Origin: Flavobacteriaceae bacterium PS02337
GTDB taxonomy: Bacteria; Bacteroidota; Bacteroidia; Flavobacteriales; Flavobacteriaceae
Length of the DNA stretch: 64,000 nucleotides
Assembly: GCA_029959285.1 (NCBI GenBank)
Contig: JASCOE010000010.1
Location: 62,001-126,000 of the forward strand
Direction: 5' to 3'
Shown: one piece after another, positions 54,208 through 62,327 of the stretch
Position numbering within the stretch: position 1 is the first letter of the stretch
How the letters are laid out: every line of letters begins with the position of its first letter
Made by a program: the position numbers and the translations under genes
The notes under the pieces: model-generated
Databases searched by the model: none
Told to the model about the DNA's origin: nothing
What the model saw: the letters and a program-made list of their open reading frames with translations, nothing else

Positions 54208-55173
54208 TTGAAACTAACAAGAGAAATTAAAACGGCTATTTTAGTCATCGCATCGATTTTATTATTTATTTGGGGTTATAGTTTTTTAAAAGGCAGAGAT
54301 CTTTTTACAAATTATAAAACTTTATATGTCCAATATGATAATGTTGAAGATTTGTCAGCTTCAGCGCCCGTTACACTAAACGGATTAGCAATTGGTAAAG
54401 TAAGTAAAATCACTATAGACGAAGTTACTGGTAAATTATTAGTAGAACTTCAATTAAAAACAGATTTTCCAATTTCGAAAACAAGTACAGCATCTTTGTA
54501 TTCTCCAAGTTTAATTGGCGGAAAACAAATTAAGATTGTACCGAATATGGCAGATAAAGAATTGGCAGAAGATGGACAGACTTTAACTTCTGCGGTTGAA
54601 CTTGGTTTGACTGAATCTTTGGGAGGAAAAATTGAACCAATTCAGCAAAAACTAGACAAAATGCTTGTAAATATCGATGTTCTAGTTACAGGGCTGAATA
54701 ATACATTAGACAAGACAACGCAAGAAAATCTAAAGAAAACTATTGCTGAGTTAAGTCAGACAATGGAGCAATTTCACAAAGCTTCGGGAAGTTTAAACAA
54801 TATTTTAGATACTAATAAAGGTCAGATTAACGGAATGGTTTCTAACTTTAATAAAGTTTCAAACAATTTCAATAAAATATCTGATTCTTTAAACAAAGCC
54901 GATTTAGGAAAAACAGTTCGTAATCTTAATCAAGCTTTGGCTAAAGTTGATGGTTTAATGAATAATTTAAATTCTGGAAAAGGTACAGCTGGAAAATTAT
55001 TAAACGACGATGCATTGTACAATAACTTAGCTAAAACTTCAAAAGAGCTTGAATTGTTATTGCAAGATGTACGTTTGTACCCAACACGTTACGTAAATGT
55101 TTCTCTTTTTGGTAAGAAAAACAAGCCATACGTAGCACCGACAGAAGAAACAAATTCAACTGATAAAAAATAA
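54208..55173 (+). CDS. MlaD/MCE-family lipid-transport protein
   Basis: A 321-residue protein with one N-terminal membrane span (TAILVIASILLFIWGYSFLKG) and an MCE domain (YVQYDNVEDLSASAPVTLNGLAIGKVSKI, SLYSPSLIGGKQIKIVP). A long helical tail with repeated NN/FN segments follows. MCE proteins shuttle lipids across the periplasm; the permease and ATPase partners are not in this window. The start is TTG. The gene is co-directional with the amidase (50-nt gap). Confidence 0.88.
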   Translation: MKLTREIKTAILVIASILLFIWGYSFLKGRDLFTNYKTLYVQYDNVEDLSASAPVTLNGLAIGKVSKITIDEVTGKLLVELQLKTDFPISKTSTASLYSPSLIGGKQIKIVPNMADKELAEDGQTLTSAVELGLTESLGGKIEPIQQKLDKMLVNIDVLVTGLNNTLDKTTQENLKKTIAELSQTMEQFHKASGSLNNILDTNKGQINGMVSNFNKVSNNFNKISDSLNKADLGKTVRNLNQALAKVDGLMNNLNSGKGTAGKLLNDDALYNNLAKTSKELELLLQDVRLYPTRYVNVSLFGKKNKPYVAPTEETNSTDKK

Positions 55174-55179
55174 TTGTAA

Positions 55180-56514
55180 ATGAGTTATTTAGATAACATT
55201 TTATTCGCAATACTTCTTGTAATTGGTTTCGGTTTTTTTGCAGCGAGCGTAAAAAAAATCATCCGAAACATTAATTTAGGAGTAGATGTAGATCGAAAAG
55301 ATAATCCTAAAGCTCGTTGGAAAAACATGGCATTGATTGCACTTGGACAATCAAAAATGGTGAGACGCCCTGTTGCCGGAATACTGCATATTTTTGTTTA
55401 TGTAGGATTCATTATTATTAATATTGAATTACTTGAAATTATTATTGATGGGCTTTTTGGAACTCATAGAATTTTTGCGCCGTATTTAGGTGTAGTTTAT
55501 GATGTTCTAATTGCTTCATTTGAAATATTAGCAATTCTTGTAATATTTGCTGTTACTGTTTTTTGGATCAGAAGAAACTTTATCAGATTGAAGCGTTTTA
55601 TTCACTCTGATTTAACTGGATTTCCTAAAAGCGATGCGAATTACATTTTGTATTTCGAAACTGTTTTGATGATTTTGTTTTTGTTAATGAATGCTTCAGA
55701 TTATCATTTGCAAAATGTTCCAGGAGGTGTTATTCATAAAGCAGGAAGTTTTCCAATTAGTCAGTTTATCGCTCCGATTTTTAACGGAATGTCAAATGAA
55801 TTGGTCGTGCTTTTATTTGAAGTTTTCTGGTGGTTGCATATTGCAGGTATTTTAGTTTTTATGAACTATTTATATTTCTCAAAACACTTGCATATTCTTT
55901 TGGCTTTCCCGAATACTTATTTTGCAAATTTAAAACCGGAAGGACAATTTGATAATTTAGCTTCAGTTACAAATGAAGTGAAGTTAATGATGGATCCAAA
56001 TGCAGATCCGTTTGCTGCTGCGCCGCCGGCAGATGAAAATGCTGCACCATCTAAATTTGGGGCAAGTGATGTTCAGGATTTAAACTGGGTTCAGTTATTA
56101 AACGCTTATACCTGTACAGAATGCGGACGTTGTACTTCATCTTGTCCAGCGAATCAAACAGGTAAAAAATTGTCTCCACGTAAAATTATGATGGACACAA
56201 GGGATCGTTTAACGGAAGTTGGAAAAAATATTGATGCCAATAAAGGTGTTTTTGTTCCAGATAACAAATCACTTTTAAACGATTATATTACTCCAGAAGA
56301 ATTATGGGCTTGTACTTCTTGTAATGCTTGTGTAGAAGAATGTCCAGTAAATATCAGTCCGTTGTCTATTATTATGGATATGCGTCGTTATTTAGTGATG
56401 GAGCAAAGCGCTGCACCAATGTCACTAAACGCAATGATGACTAATATTGAAAATAACGGTGCGCCTTGGCAATATAGCCAGCAAGACCGTTTAAATTGGA
56501 AAAACGAAAATTAA
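55180..56514 (+). CDS. Membrane 4Fe-4S protein, HdrC-like
   Basis: A 444-residue protein. The N-terminal half has five to six membrane spans with conserved histidines (for example ILHIFVYVGF, WWLHIAG) that suggest a quinone- or heme-binding NarI-like domain. The C-terminal half has two [4Fe-4S] motifs, CTECGRCTSSCP and CTSCNACVEECP, as in HdrC and glycolate/lactate-type oxidoreductases. It probably passes electrons between a quinone pool and the HdrB-like partner at 56655. Confidence 0.9.
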   Translation: MSYLDNILFAILLVIGFGFFAASVKKIIRNINLGVDVDRKDNPKARWKNMALIALGQSKMVRRPVAGILHIFVYVGFIIINIELLEIIIDGLFGTHRIFAPYLGVVYDVLIASFEILAILVIFAVTVFWIRRNFIRLKRFIHSDLTGFPKSDANYILYFETVLMILFLLMNASDYHLQNVPGGVIHKAGSFPISQFIAPIFNGMSNELVVLLFEVFWWLHIAGILVFMNYLYFSKHLHILLAFPNTYFANLKPEGQFDNLASVTNEVKLMMDPNADPFAAAPPADENAAPSKFGASDVQDLNWVQLLNAYTCTECGRCTSSCPANQTGKKLSPRKIMMDTRDRLTEVGKNIDANKGVFVPDNKSLLNDYITPEELWACTSCNACVEECPVNISPLSIIMDMRRYLVMEQSAAPMSLNAMMTNIENNGAPWQYSQQDRLNWKNEN

Positions 56515-56519
56515 GTATG

Positions 56520-56643
56520 GTTTAATCGGTTAATCGTTAATTCGTTTAATTGATAGAATAAAATAATTTTTCGGTTTTAAGTGAAGTTTGAGTCAGTTTC
56601 GTTTTTACAGCGATTAACCAAATTAACGATTAACCGATTAAAC
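56520..56643. repeat. Long inverted repeat between hdrC-like and hdrB-like genes
   Basis: Arms 56520-56550 and 56613-56643 match as reverse complements at 29 of 31 positions with a 62-nt spacer. The arms are built of 8-nt GGTTAATC-like units, so this is also a tandem array in both orientations. It fills nearly the whole intergenic space of an apparent operon. Confidence 0.8.
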
Positions 56644-56654
56644 AAAAAAACAAG

Positions 56655-57446
56655 ATGTCAGAAAGTTTAGTAGTGCCAACAATGGCAGAGATGCTTGCCG
56701 AAGGGAAACAGCCAGAAGTTTTGTTTTGGGTAGGTTGTGCAGGAAGTTTTGATGATAGAGCAAAAAAAATTACTAAAGCGTTTGTGCGAATTTTAAATCG
56801 TACAAATGTTTCTTTCGCAGTTTTGGGTACAGAAGAGAGTTGTACTGGAGATCCTGCGAAAAGGGCTGGAAACGAATTTTTGTTTCAGATGCAAGCGATG
56901 ATGAACATTGAAGTTTTGAACGCTTATGAAGCAAAGAAGATTGTAACGGCTTGTCCGCATTGTTTTAATACTTTGAAAAATGAATATCCTGAATTAGGAG
57001 GTAATTACGAAGTTATTCATCATACAGAATTTTTAAAATCATTAATTGATGATGGAAGATTGACTGTTGAAGGCGGACAATTTAAAGGAAAAAAAATTAC
57101 TTTCCATGATCCTTGTTATTTAGGACGAGCAAATAAAGTTTACGAAGCACCGAGAGATTTAATTGAGAAATTAGACGTTGAATTAGTAGAAATGAAACGT
57201 TCTAAAGCAAATGGATTATGTTGTGGAGCTGGTGGAGCGCAAATGTTTAAAGATGCTGAACCTGGAAACAAAGAAGTAAACGTTCTTCGTACAGAAGATG
57301 CTTTAGAAGTACAGCCAGATATTATTGCAGCGGGTTGTCCATTTTGTAACACGATGTTAACAGACGGAATTAAACACGCACATAAAGAAGGAGAAGTAAA
57401 AGTAATGGACGTTGCTGAGTTAATTGCGAATGCACAGGATTTGTAA
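56655..57446 (+). CDS. HdrB-like CCG-domain iron-sulfur protein
   Basis: A 263-residue soluble protein with two CCG domains: residues around VLFWVGCAGSFDD, VTACPHCFNTLKNEYP and, in the second half, FHDPCYLGR, GLCCGAGGAQMF and AAGCPFCNTML. These bind noncubane [4Fe-4S] clusters in HdrB and related subunits of lactate/glycolate oxidases. Together with the preceding membrane Fe-S gene it forms an electron-transfer module whose substrate is unknown. Confidence 0.92.
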   Translation: MSESLVVPTMAEMLAEGKQPEVLFWVGCAGSFDDRAKKITKAFVRILNRTNVSFAVLGTEESCTGDPAKRAGNEFLFQMQAMMNIEVLNAYEAKKIVTACPHCFNTLKNEYPELGGNYEVIHHTEFLKSLIDDGRLTVEGGQFKGKKITFHDPCYLGRANKVYEAPRDLIEKLDVELVEMKRSKANGLCCGAGGAQMFKDAEPGNKEVNVLRTEDALEVQPDIIAAGCPFCNTMLTDGIKHAHKEGEVKVMDVAELIANAQDL

Positions 57447-57450
57447 AAAA

Positions 57451-57538
57451 GTTACTGAGTTACTAAGATGCTAAGGTTCTAAGATTAATCCTTAAAATCT
57501 AAAATCAACAATCTAAAATCTAAAATCTAAAATTAAAA
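57451..57538. repeat. Two adjacent degenerate tandem arrays (8-bp then 7-bp units)
   Basis: GTTACTGA, GTTACTAA, GATGCTAA and GGTTCTAA run at 8-nt register from 57451 to 57482. ATCTAAA-type units run at exact 7-nt register from 57497 to 57538 and end at the ATG of the next gene. The register is too regular for random AT-rich sequence. Confidence 0.65.
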
Positions 57539-58021
57539 ATGTATATACCTTTTGAAAATTTACCAGGTGAATCTCGAGTTTGGATTTACCAATCGAACAG
57601 AAAATTTTCTGAGGAAGAGTTTTCTGAAATTGAAACTGATTTAAAAGCTTTTGTAGAACAATGGGCAGCTCACGGAACAAGTCTTGAAGCTTCTTATTTG
57701 TTGAAATACAACAGATTTATAATATTGGCCGTAAATCAAGATGTTCAGGCTGCGACAGGTTGTTCTATAGATAGTTCTGTAGAATTTATTCAAAGCTTAG
57801 AAAAAAAGTACGACGTTGATTTGTTAGATAAAATGAATGTTACTTTTAAATTGGGCGAACATATTGCTCACAAGCCATTAATTGATTTTAAAAAGATGGT
57901 TAAAGATAAATCGGTTTCTGAGAATACGATTGTTTTTAATAATCTTGTAAATAATATCGAAGAATTTAATGAATCTTGGGAAGTTCCTGCTGCCGACAGT
58001 TGGCACAGCAGATTTTTCTAA
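57539..58021 (+). CDS. Conserved unknown protein linked to Fe-S electron-transfer genes
   Basis: A 160-residue soluble protein starting MYIPFENLPGESRVWIYQSNRKFSEEE and containing LLKYNRFIILAVNQDVQAATGCSIDSSVEFIQ. Homologues are often labelled ABC transporter ATPase, but there is no Walker A or B motif here, so that name is not supported. No signal or membrane segment. It is downstream of the HdrB-like gene and ends at a good terminator, so it may be part of that operon. Confidence 0.75.
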   Translation: MYIPFENLPGESRVWIYQSNRKFSEEEFSEIETDLKAFVEQWAAHGTSLEASYLLKYNRFIILAVNQDVQAATGCSIDSSVEFIQSLEKKYDVDLLDKMNVTFKLGEHIAHKPLIDFKKMVKDKSVSENTIVFNNLVNNIEEFNESWEVPAADSWHSRFF

Positions 58022-58041
58022 AAGAAAATATTAATAATTGA

Positions 58042-58079
58042 AAAGGCGTAAAATTTATTTTTTACGCCTTTCTTTTTTG
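58042..58079 (+). terminator. Intrinsic terminator
   Basis: AAAGGCGTAAAA (58042-58053) pairs perfectly with TTTTACGCCTTT (58060-58071) around TTTATT and is followed by CTTTTTTG. It closes the transcript that includes the HdrB-like and unknown genes. Confidence 0.88.
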
Positions 58080-58143
58080 TAGGATTATAAATGTTAATTC
58101 GTTATCATTGTTTACTAAATTCTAATAGTATAATTTAAATTTT

Positions 58144-58791
58144 ATGAAAGAAGAAATTAAAGTTGTTGCGGGTATTTCGGCTAAAGCAAGTTTGAAATGG
58201 TTGGTTATCATAATAATCGGAAATTTGTTTACGTTGATCTGTTTTTTAATTATTCTTTTTCAAAATGCAGCGTTTGCTGGTGGCGGACATGGAAATGTTT
58301 ATGCTTTTTTGTCGGGATTATTTTTAAATAATATTTGTGGATTTATTTTACTTGCTGGCGCTCCAGTTTTTGCTATTTTATATTTTTTGATTGCAAATAA
58401 AGCGGCAATTCAGCAGCTGATTTATTTGACTTGGAAAAATAAAGTATTTGCCAGTTATATTGATTCTAAAGTTGTGTTTCTGGTTGATAAAATAACGGCT
58501 TCAAACAATTGGTCGAGTAATGTTTCTAATAAAGCGTTATTAAAAATGCAACTTTTGGAAGCAAATAGAAATGATAAAGAAAGTTCGAAAATCAAAAAGA
58601 AAGTGATTAATTATTTGTTTCAAAAAATTAATCTTGATGATGTTGATTTTAGTAATGAAGATTTAAAAATATCTGAAGTAGTTTCGGTAAAGTTAAATCA
58701 ATTTATTTCTGAAACTGTTGAGCCTTCCTTACTGTTTTTCTGGTTGTTGTTGTTAATTCAAGTAGTCTTGTTTATCGCGGCGCAGTTTTAA
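58144..58791 (+). CDS. Unknown three-span membrane protein
   Basis: A 215-residue protein. Two hydrophobic segments near the N-terminus (WLVIIIIGNLFTLICFLIILF and NNICGFILLAGAPVFAILYFLI), a helical cytoplasmic-type middle (SKIKKKVINYLFQKINLDDVDFS) and a C-terminal span (LLFFWLLLLIQVVLFIAAQF). No family recognised. It is isolated between a terminator and the structured element at 58820. Confidence 0.6.
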   Translation: MKEEIKVVAGISAKASLKWLVIIIIGNLFTLICFLIILFQNAAFAGGGHGNVYAFLSGLFLNNICGFILLAGAPVFAILYFLIANKAAIQQLIYLTWKNKVFASYIDSKVVFLVDKITASNNWSSNVSNKALLKMQLLEANRNDKESSKIKKKVINYLFQKINLDDVDFSNEDLKISEVVSVKLNQFISETVEPSLLFFWLLLLIQVVLFIAAQF

Positions 58792-58819
58792 AATGGTGTT
58801 CTGAAAAATGAAAGGTCTA

Positions 58820-58900
58820 ATCTAGCCCCGATGGGAGTGATATCCTTTTGTGCCGGTGTTCGGCATAAAAGATATAACGGACAGCGGGACTGTGGTTCTT
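58820..58900 (+). ncRNA. Candidate structured RNA element
   Basis: The hairpin 58840-58855 with 58861-58875 (ATATCCTTTTGTGCCG against CGGCATAAAAGATAT, one bulged C and one G-U pair) has a GTGTT loop. It is flanked by AGCCCCGAT before and AGCGGGA after, which can form an outer CCCG-CGGG stem. Conserved AGCCCCGAT and AGCGGG strings recall the Flavobacteria Flavo-1 RNA motif, from memory only. The local G+C is clearly above the surrounding sequence. Confidence 0.55.
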
Positions 58901-58950
58901 TTAAAAAATATTGTGCTGCTGCTAAAAATATTTATGAACTAGAATTAATC

Positions 58951-58958
58951 TAATTTTG
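58951..58958 (+). promoter_or_regulatory. Candidate -7 box for bshA
   Basis: TAATTTTG exactly matches TAnnTTTG, 72 nt before the ATG. A poor TTTA -33 partner is at 58931-58934. Confidence 0.35.
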
Positions 58959-59030
58959 TCAAAAATCTAACAATTTAAAAGGCTAATTAAACGTGATTTT
59001 TGAGTATTTTCGTAGAATTAAATTTTATCC

Positions 59031-60176
59031 ATGAAAATAGCAATTGTCTGTTATCCTACTTTTGGAGGTAGTGGTGTAGTAGCCACAGAGTTAGGTCTCG
59101 AATTAGCCAGAAGAGGACACGAAATACATTTTATTACATACAGTCAGCCAGTAAGGTTGGCGCTTTTAAATCCGAATGTTCATTATCACGAAGTAAATGT
59201 TCCGGAATATCCATTGTTTCATTATCAGCCTTATGAATTAGCGTTGTCGAGCAAATTGGTCGATATGGTTAAATTATATAAAATTGAGCTTCTTCACGTG
59301 CATTATGCTATTCCGCATGCTTACGCGGGTTATATGGCAAAACAAATGCTTAAAAATGAAGGAATTAATCTTCCGATGATTACGACACTTCACGGAACTG
59401 ATATTACGCTTGTTGGAAATCATCCGTTTTATAAACCTGCGGTTACTTTTAGTATTAATAAATCAGATTATGTGACTTCGGTTTCGCAAAGTTTGAAAGA
59501 TGATACGTTGAAATTATTCAAAATCAAGAATAAAATTAAAGTGATTCCGAACTTTATTGAGCTGGATAAAGTAAAAAAAGATCCTGCTGCGCCATGTCAT
59601 CGTTATGTAATGGCAAACGAAAACGAACGAATCATTACGCATATTAGTAACTTTAGAAAAGTAAAACGCATTCCAGATATTATTAAGATTTTCTATAATA
59701 TTCAGAAAGAAATTCCAGCTAAATTAATGATGGTTGGTGACGGACCTGAGAAAGAAAAAGCTGAAATCTTATGTCAGGAATTGGGGATTTTAGATAAGGT
59801 GATCTTCTTTGGAAATAGCCACGAGATTGACAAAATCTTATGTATGACAGATTTGTTTTTACTTCCTTCTGAAACAGAAAGTTTTGGTTTGGCTGCTTTG
59901 GAAGCAATGGCGTGCGGTGTTCCTGTGATTTCAAGTAATTCTGGAGGTTTGCCTGAAGTAAATTTTGATGGTTTTTCTGGATATTTGAGCAATGTTGGAA
60001 ATGTTGAAGAAATGGCCGAAAATGCATTGAAAATTTTAAGAGATGATACTGTTTTGAACCAGTTTAAAGCGAATGCTTTGGAAGTGGCGAGAAAGTTTGA
60101 TATTAAAAATATTCTTCCAAAATACGAAGCTTTATATCAGAAAGCAGTTGATGATTACAAATATGAAAAGCATTAA
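59031..60176 (+). CDS. bshA: N-acetyl-alpha-D-glucosaminyl L-malate synthase BshA (bacillithiol)
   Basis: A 381-residue GT4 enzyme that joins GlcNAc to L-malate in bacillithiol synthesis. IVCYPTFGGSGVVATELGLELARRGHEIHFI, LLHVHYAIPHAYAGYMAKQML, TTLHGTDITLVG and LLPSETESFGLAALEAMACGVPVIS are strong BshA/GT4 blocks. Bacteroidota use bacillithiol, so the assignment is expected. Other bsh genes are not in this window. Confidence 0.95.
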   Translation: MKIAIVCYPTFGGSGVVATELGLELARRGHEIHFITYSQPVRLALLNPNVHYHEVNVPEYPLFHYQPYELALSSKLVDMVKLYKIELLHVHYAIPHAYAGYMAKQMLKNEGINLPMITTLHGTDITLVGNHPFYKPAVTFSINKSDYVTSVSQSLKDDTLKLFKIKNKIKVIPNFIELDKVKKDPAAPCHRYVMANENERIITHISNFRKVKRIPDIIKIFYNIQKEIPAKLMMVGDGPEKEKAEILCQELGILDKVIFFGNSHEIDKILCMTDLFLLPSETESFGLAALEAMACGVPVISSNSGGLPEVNFDGFSGYLSNVGNVEEMAENALKILRDDTVLNQFKANALEVARKFDIKNILPKYEALYQKAVDDYKYEKH

Positions 60177-60193
60177 TTTTTAAAAAGCGATCA

Positions 60194-60616
60194 ATGAAAA
60201 AAGTAATTTCTGTTTTAGCGGTTTTTGTTATGGTTTCTTGCGGCGTAAAGAAAGTTGAAAATTCAAATGCGTTATATGAAGTTTTAACTACACAGTCTGA
60301 TGGCGGTGGAAATATCAAATTTTTTGAGATTTTGACGGAGCCAAACGAAATTAAAATGCTCGAAAATGATCCGCTTTTGGCTGACAAAATGAAGAGTCCA
60401 AATGTTCACGATTATAATTATGTGATCTTGAATATGGGCGAAAAAAATACCAGCGGTTATTCTATCGATGTCGAAAAAGTAGAAGAAACGGATAAGAATA
60501 TTATTATTACAATAAAAGAAAATGAGCCTGCAAAAGGCGCAATGACAATGCAGGTTATTTCATATCCTTATACTGTGGTGAAAATTCATTCTAAGAAAGA
60601 GATTATAATTAAATAG
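60194..60616 (+). CDS. PrcB-like C-terminal domain lipoprotein
   Basis: A 140-residue lipoprotein with lipobox MVSC (C16). The segment YVILNMGEKNTSGYSIDVEKVEETDKNIIITIKENEPAKG and the final VISYPYTVVKIHS fit the PrcB C-terminal domain named after a Treponema protease-complex subunit. Function in Flavobacterium is not known. It follows bshA by 17 nt and ends at a shared terminator. Confidence 0.72.
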   Translation: MKKVISVLAVFVMVSCGVKKVENSNALYEVLTTQSDGGGNIKFFEILTEPNEIKMLENDPLLADKMKSPNVHDYNYVILNMGEKNTSGYSIDVEKVEETDKNIIITIKENEPAKGAMTMQVISYPYTVVKIHSKKEIIIK

Positions 60617-60638
60617 AAATTTAATGTACTAAAAAAAG

Positions 60639-60675
60639 AAATCCTGTCATTGTGAAATGACAGGATTTTCTTCTT
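60639..60675. terminator. Bidirectional intrinsic terminator
   Basis: Arms 60639-60651 and 60656-60668 pair over 13 bp (core CCTGTCATT with AATGACAGG), loop GTGA. T-rich flanks on both sides allow termination for the lipoprotein gene (rightward) and the porin-like gene (leftward). Confidence 0.85.
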
Positions 60676-60696
60676 ACAATTATTTTTTACTTTTAT

Positions 60697-61194
60697 TTAG
60701 AATCTGAATTTAACTCCTAAACCAACGTCAAATCCAAAGTTGTCGTCATCATAATATCCTGAACCAATTTCTGGTCTAGCGTCTAATGACAATGTTAATG
60801 GTGCTTCTTTAAATCTGTATTCGATACCAACATCTCCAGCAGCAAAAACATAAGTTCCGCTATCTTTAAATCTGTTATCGTTGTAATGATAGTTGTAGTC
60901 CCAAGCTGCAACACCTCCACCGACACCTGCGTACCAGTTAAATCCTCCTTCAATGTTCCAAACCCATTGGTAAAGAGCGACTCCTTTTATGGCGTCTACA
61001 TCTCTACTGTTTCTCCAGCCTAAGTCAAACTCAAGTCTGTTTTTTTGGTTTAATCCTAATTGGTAAGATACTTCTCCTCCAAATCCATTATTGTCACCTA
61101 GACGTAATCCTAAAGCGTGTTTCGAAATTTCTTGTGATTGAGCCGTAAATGCTAAACCTAAAAGCATGATGGCAGATAATATGATCTTTTTCAT
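60697..61194 (-). CDS. Outer-membrane beta-barrel protein, unknown function
   Basis: A 165-residue protein with signal peptide MKKIILSAIMLLGLAFTAQSQ. The mature part has alternating strands rich in Gly, Asp and aromatic residues (LRLGDNNGFGGEVSYQLGL, WNIEGGFNWYAGVGGGVAAW, FDVGLGVKFRF) that end in F, as for small porin-like barrels. The ATG at 61194 is chosen because the signal peptide starts there; a longer frame from 61221 adds nine residues. No specific family recognised. Confidence 0.78.
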   Translation of the reverse strand: MKKIILSAIMLLGLAFTAQSQEISKHALGLRLGDNNGFGGEVSYQLGLNQKNRLEFDLGWRNSRDVDAIKGVALYQWVWNIEGGFNWYAGVGGGVAAWDYNYHYNDNRFKDSGTYVFAAGDVGIEYRFKEAPLTLSLDARPEIGSGYYDDDNFGFDVGLGVKFRF

Positions 61195-61317
61195 AAAAAT
61201 GGTTAAATTATTTTTTTTCAAATGTATAATTACAGTTATGATGAGAACGTATAAAATTTTTGAAAATTGTTATATAATTTACATTTTTTGAATTTCTGTC
61301 ATTTAAATGTTAAAATG

Positions 61318-62139
61318 CTATTTAAGAATTATCGATGATATAAGTTGAGAAGAAAGTATGTCTTCCATTTCAAGAAGGTTTTCTTCTTCTGCAAAATTGC
61401 TCGCTTTATACGAGAATAATTTCCAGCGTTTTTTATGATATTCAAGCGCAGTTAAGTTTTCTACCCAATCTCCAGAATTAAGATATAAAGTAGATCCATG
61501 CTTGTTTTCTTTGGTCATGATTTTAGGTTCATGAATGTGTCCGCAGATTACATAATCGTAGTTTTTCTCGATTGCTAAATCTGTTGCAGTGGTTTCAAAG
61601 TCAGAAATAAATTTCACAGCTTTTTTTACGCTCGCTTTAATTTTTTTAGAAAACGAATAAGGTTCGCGTCCTAATTTTGCCAGACACCAATTTACAAATC
61701 GATTGATTAGAATTAAATAATCGTAACCTAATCCGCCTAGTTTTGCAATCCATTTTGAATGCTGTACAGAAGCGTCAAATACATCTCCGTGAAAAATCCA
61801 AGCTTTTTTATCGTCTAATTCTAAAACTAATTTATCAACCAAAGCAAAATTTCCCATATTCATATCGCTGAATTTTCGAAGTATTTCATCGTGATTTCCA
61901 GTAATATAATACACCTTTGTTCCTTTAGAAGCCATTCCGATAATGCGCTGAATAACTCTTAAATGCGCTTTCGGAAAGTATGATTTTCGAAACTGCCAAG
62001 CATCAATAATGTCTCCGTTTAAGACTAGAATTTTTGGTTTAATGCTTGAAAGATAGTTGTTTAATTCTTTTGCGTGACTCCCGTAAGTTCCCAAATGGAC
62101 ATCAGAAAGAATGACCAATTCGACGTTTCTCTTTTTCAA
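61318..62139 (-). CDS. LpxH-like UDP-2,3-diacylglucosamine diphosphatase
   Basis: A 273-residue metallophosphatase. The metal ligands are visible in SDVHLG (D13, H15), NGDIID, TGNHDE, FHGDVFD and GHIHEP. This set and the length fit the LpxH/LpxG-like lipid A enzymes of Bacteroidota. It would hydrolyse UDP-2,3-diacylglucosamine to lipid X and UMP at the inner membrane. The start is TTG (62139); no ATG is available near it. Confidence 0.82.
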   Translation of the reverse strand: MKKRNVELVILSDVHLGTYGSHAKELNNYLSSIKPKILVLNGDIIDAWQFRKSYFPKAHLRVIQRIIGMASKGTKVYYITGNHDEILRKFSDMNMGNFALVDKLVLELDDKKAWIFHGDVFDASVQHSKWIAKLGGLGYDYLILINRFVNWCLAKLGREPYSFSKKIKASVKKAVKFISDFETTATDLAIEKNYDYVICGHIHEPKIMTKENKHGSTLYLNSGDWVENLTALEYHKKRWKLFSYKASNFAEEENLLEMEDILSSQLISSIILK

Positions 62140-62303
62140 TTTTTCTTGATTTGAAGTTTTACAAATTAATGAAAGTCTACTGAGTTTTATTTTATCAAAA
62201 GGTTATCAAAAAGAGGATAATTTTACCAAATTGTGATTTTTAATCCGTTTAATGTTTAGTTAATAATACCAGTTTTAAATTTTTTAATTTAATTCATAAA
62301 ACT

Positions 62304-62311
62304 TACATTTG
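62304..62311 (+). promoter_or_regulatory. Candidate -7 box for aroC
   Basis: TACATTTG exactly matches TAnnTTTG and lies 16 nt before the ATG, giving a short leader. No good TTG -33 box is seen at the usual distance. Confidence 0.4.
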
Positions 62312-62327
62312 CTCAAAACAAATTACG

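Noticed and set aside
57539-58021. Annotation as ABC transporter ATPase
   Set aside because: No Walker A, Walker B or signature motif is present.
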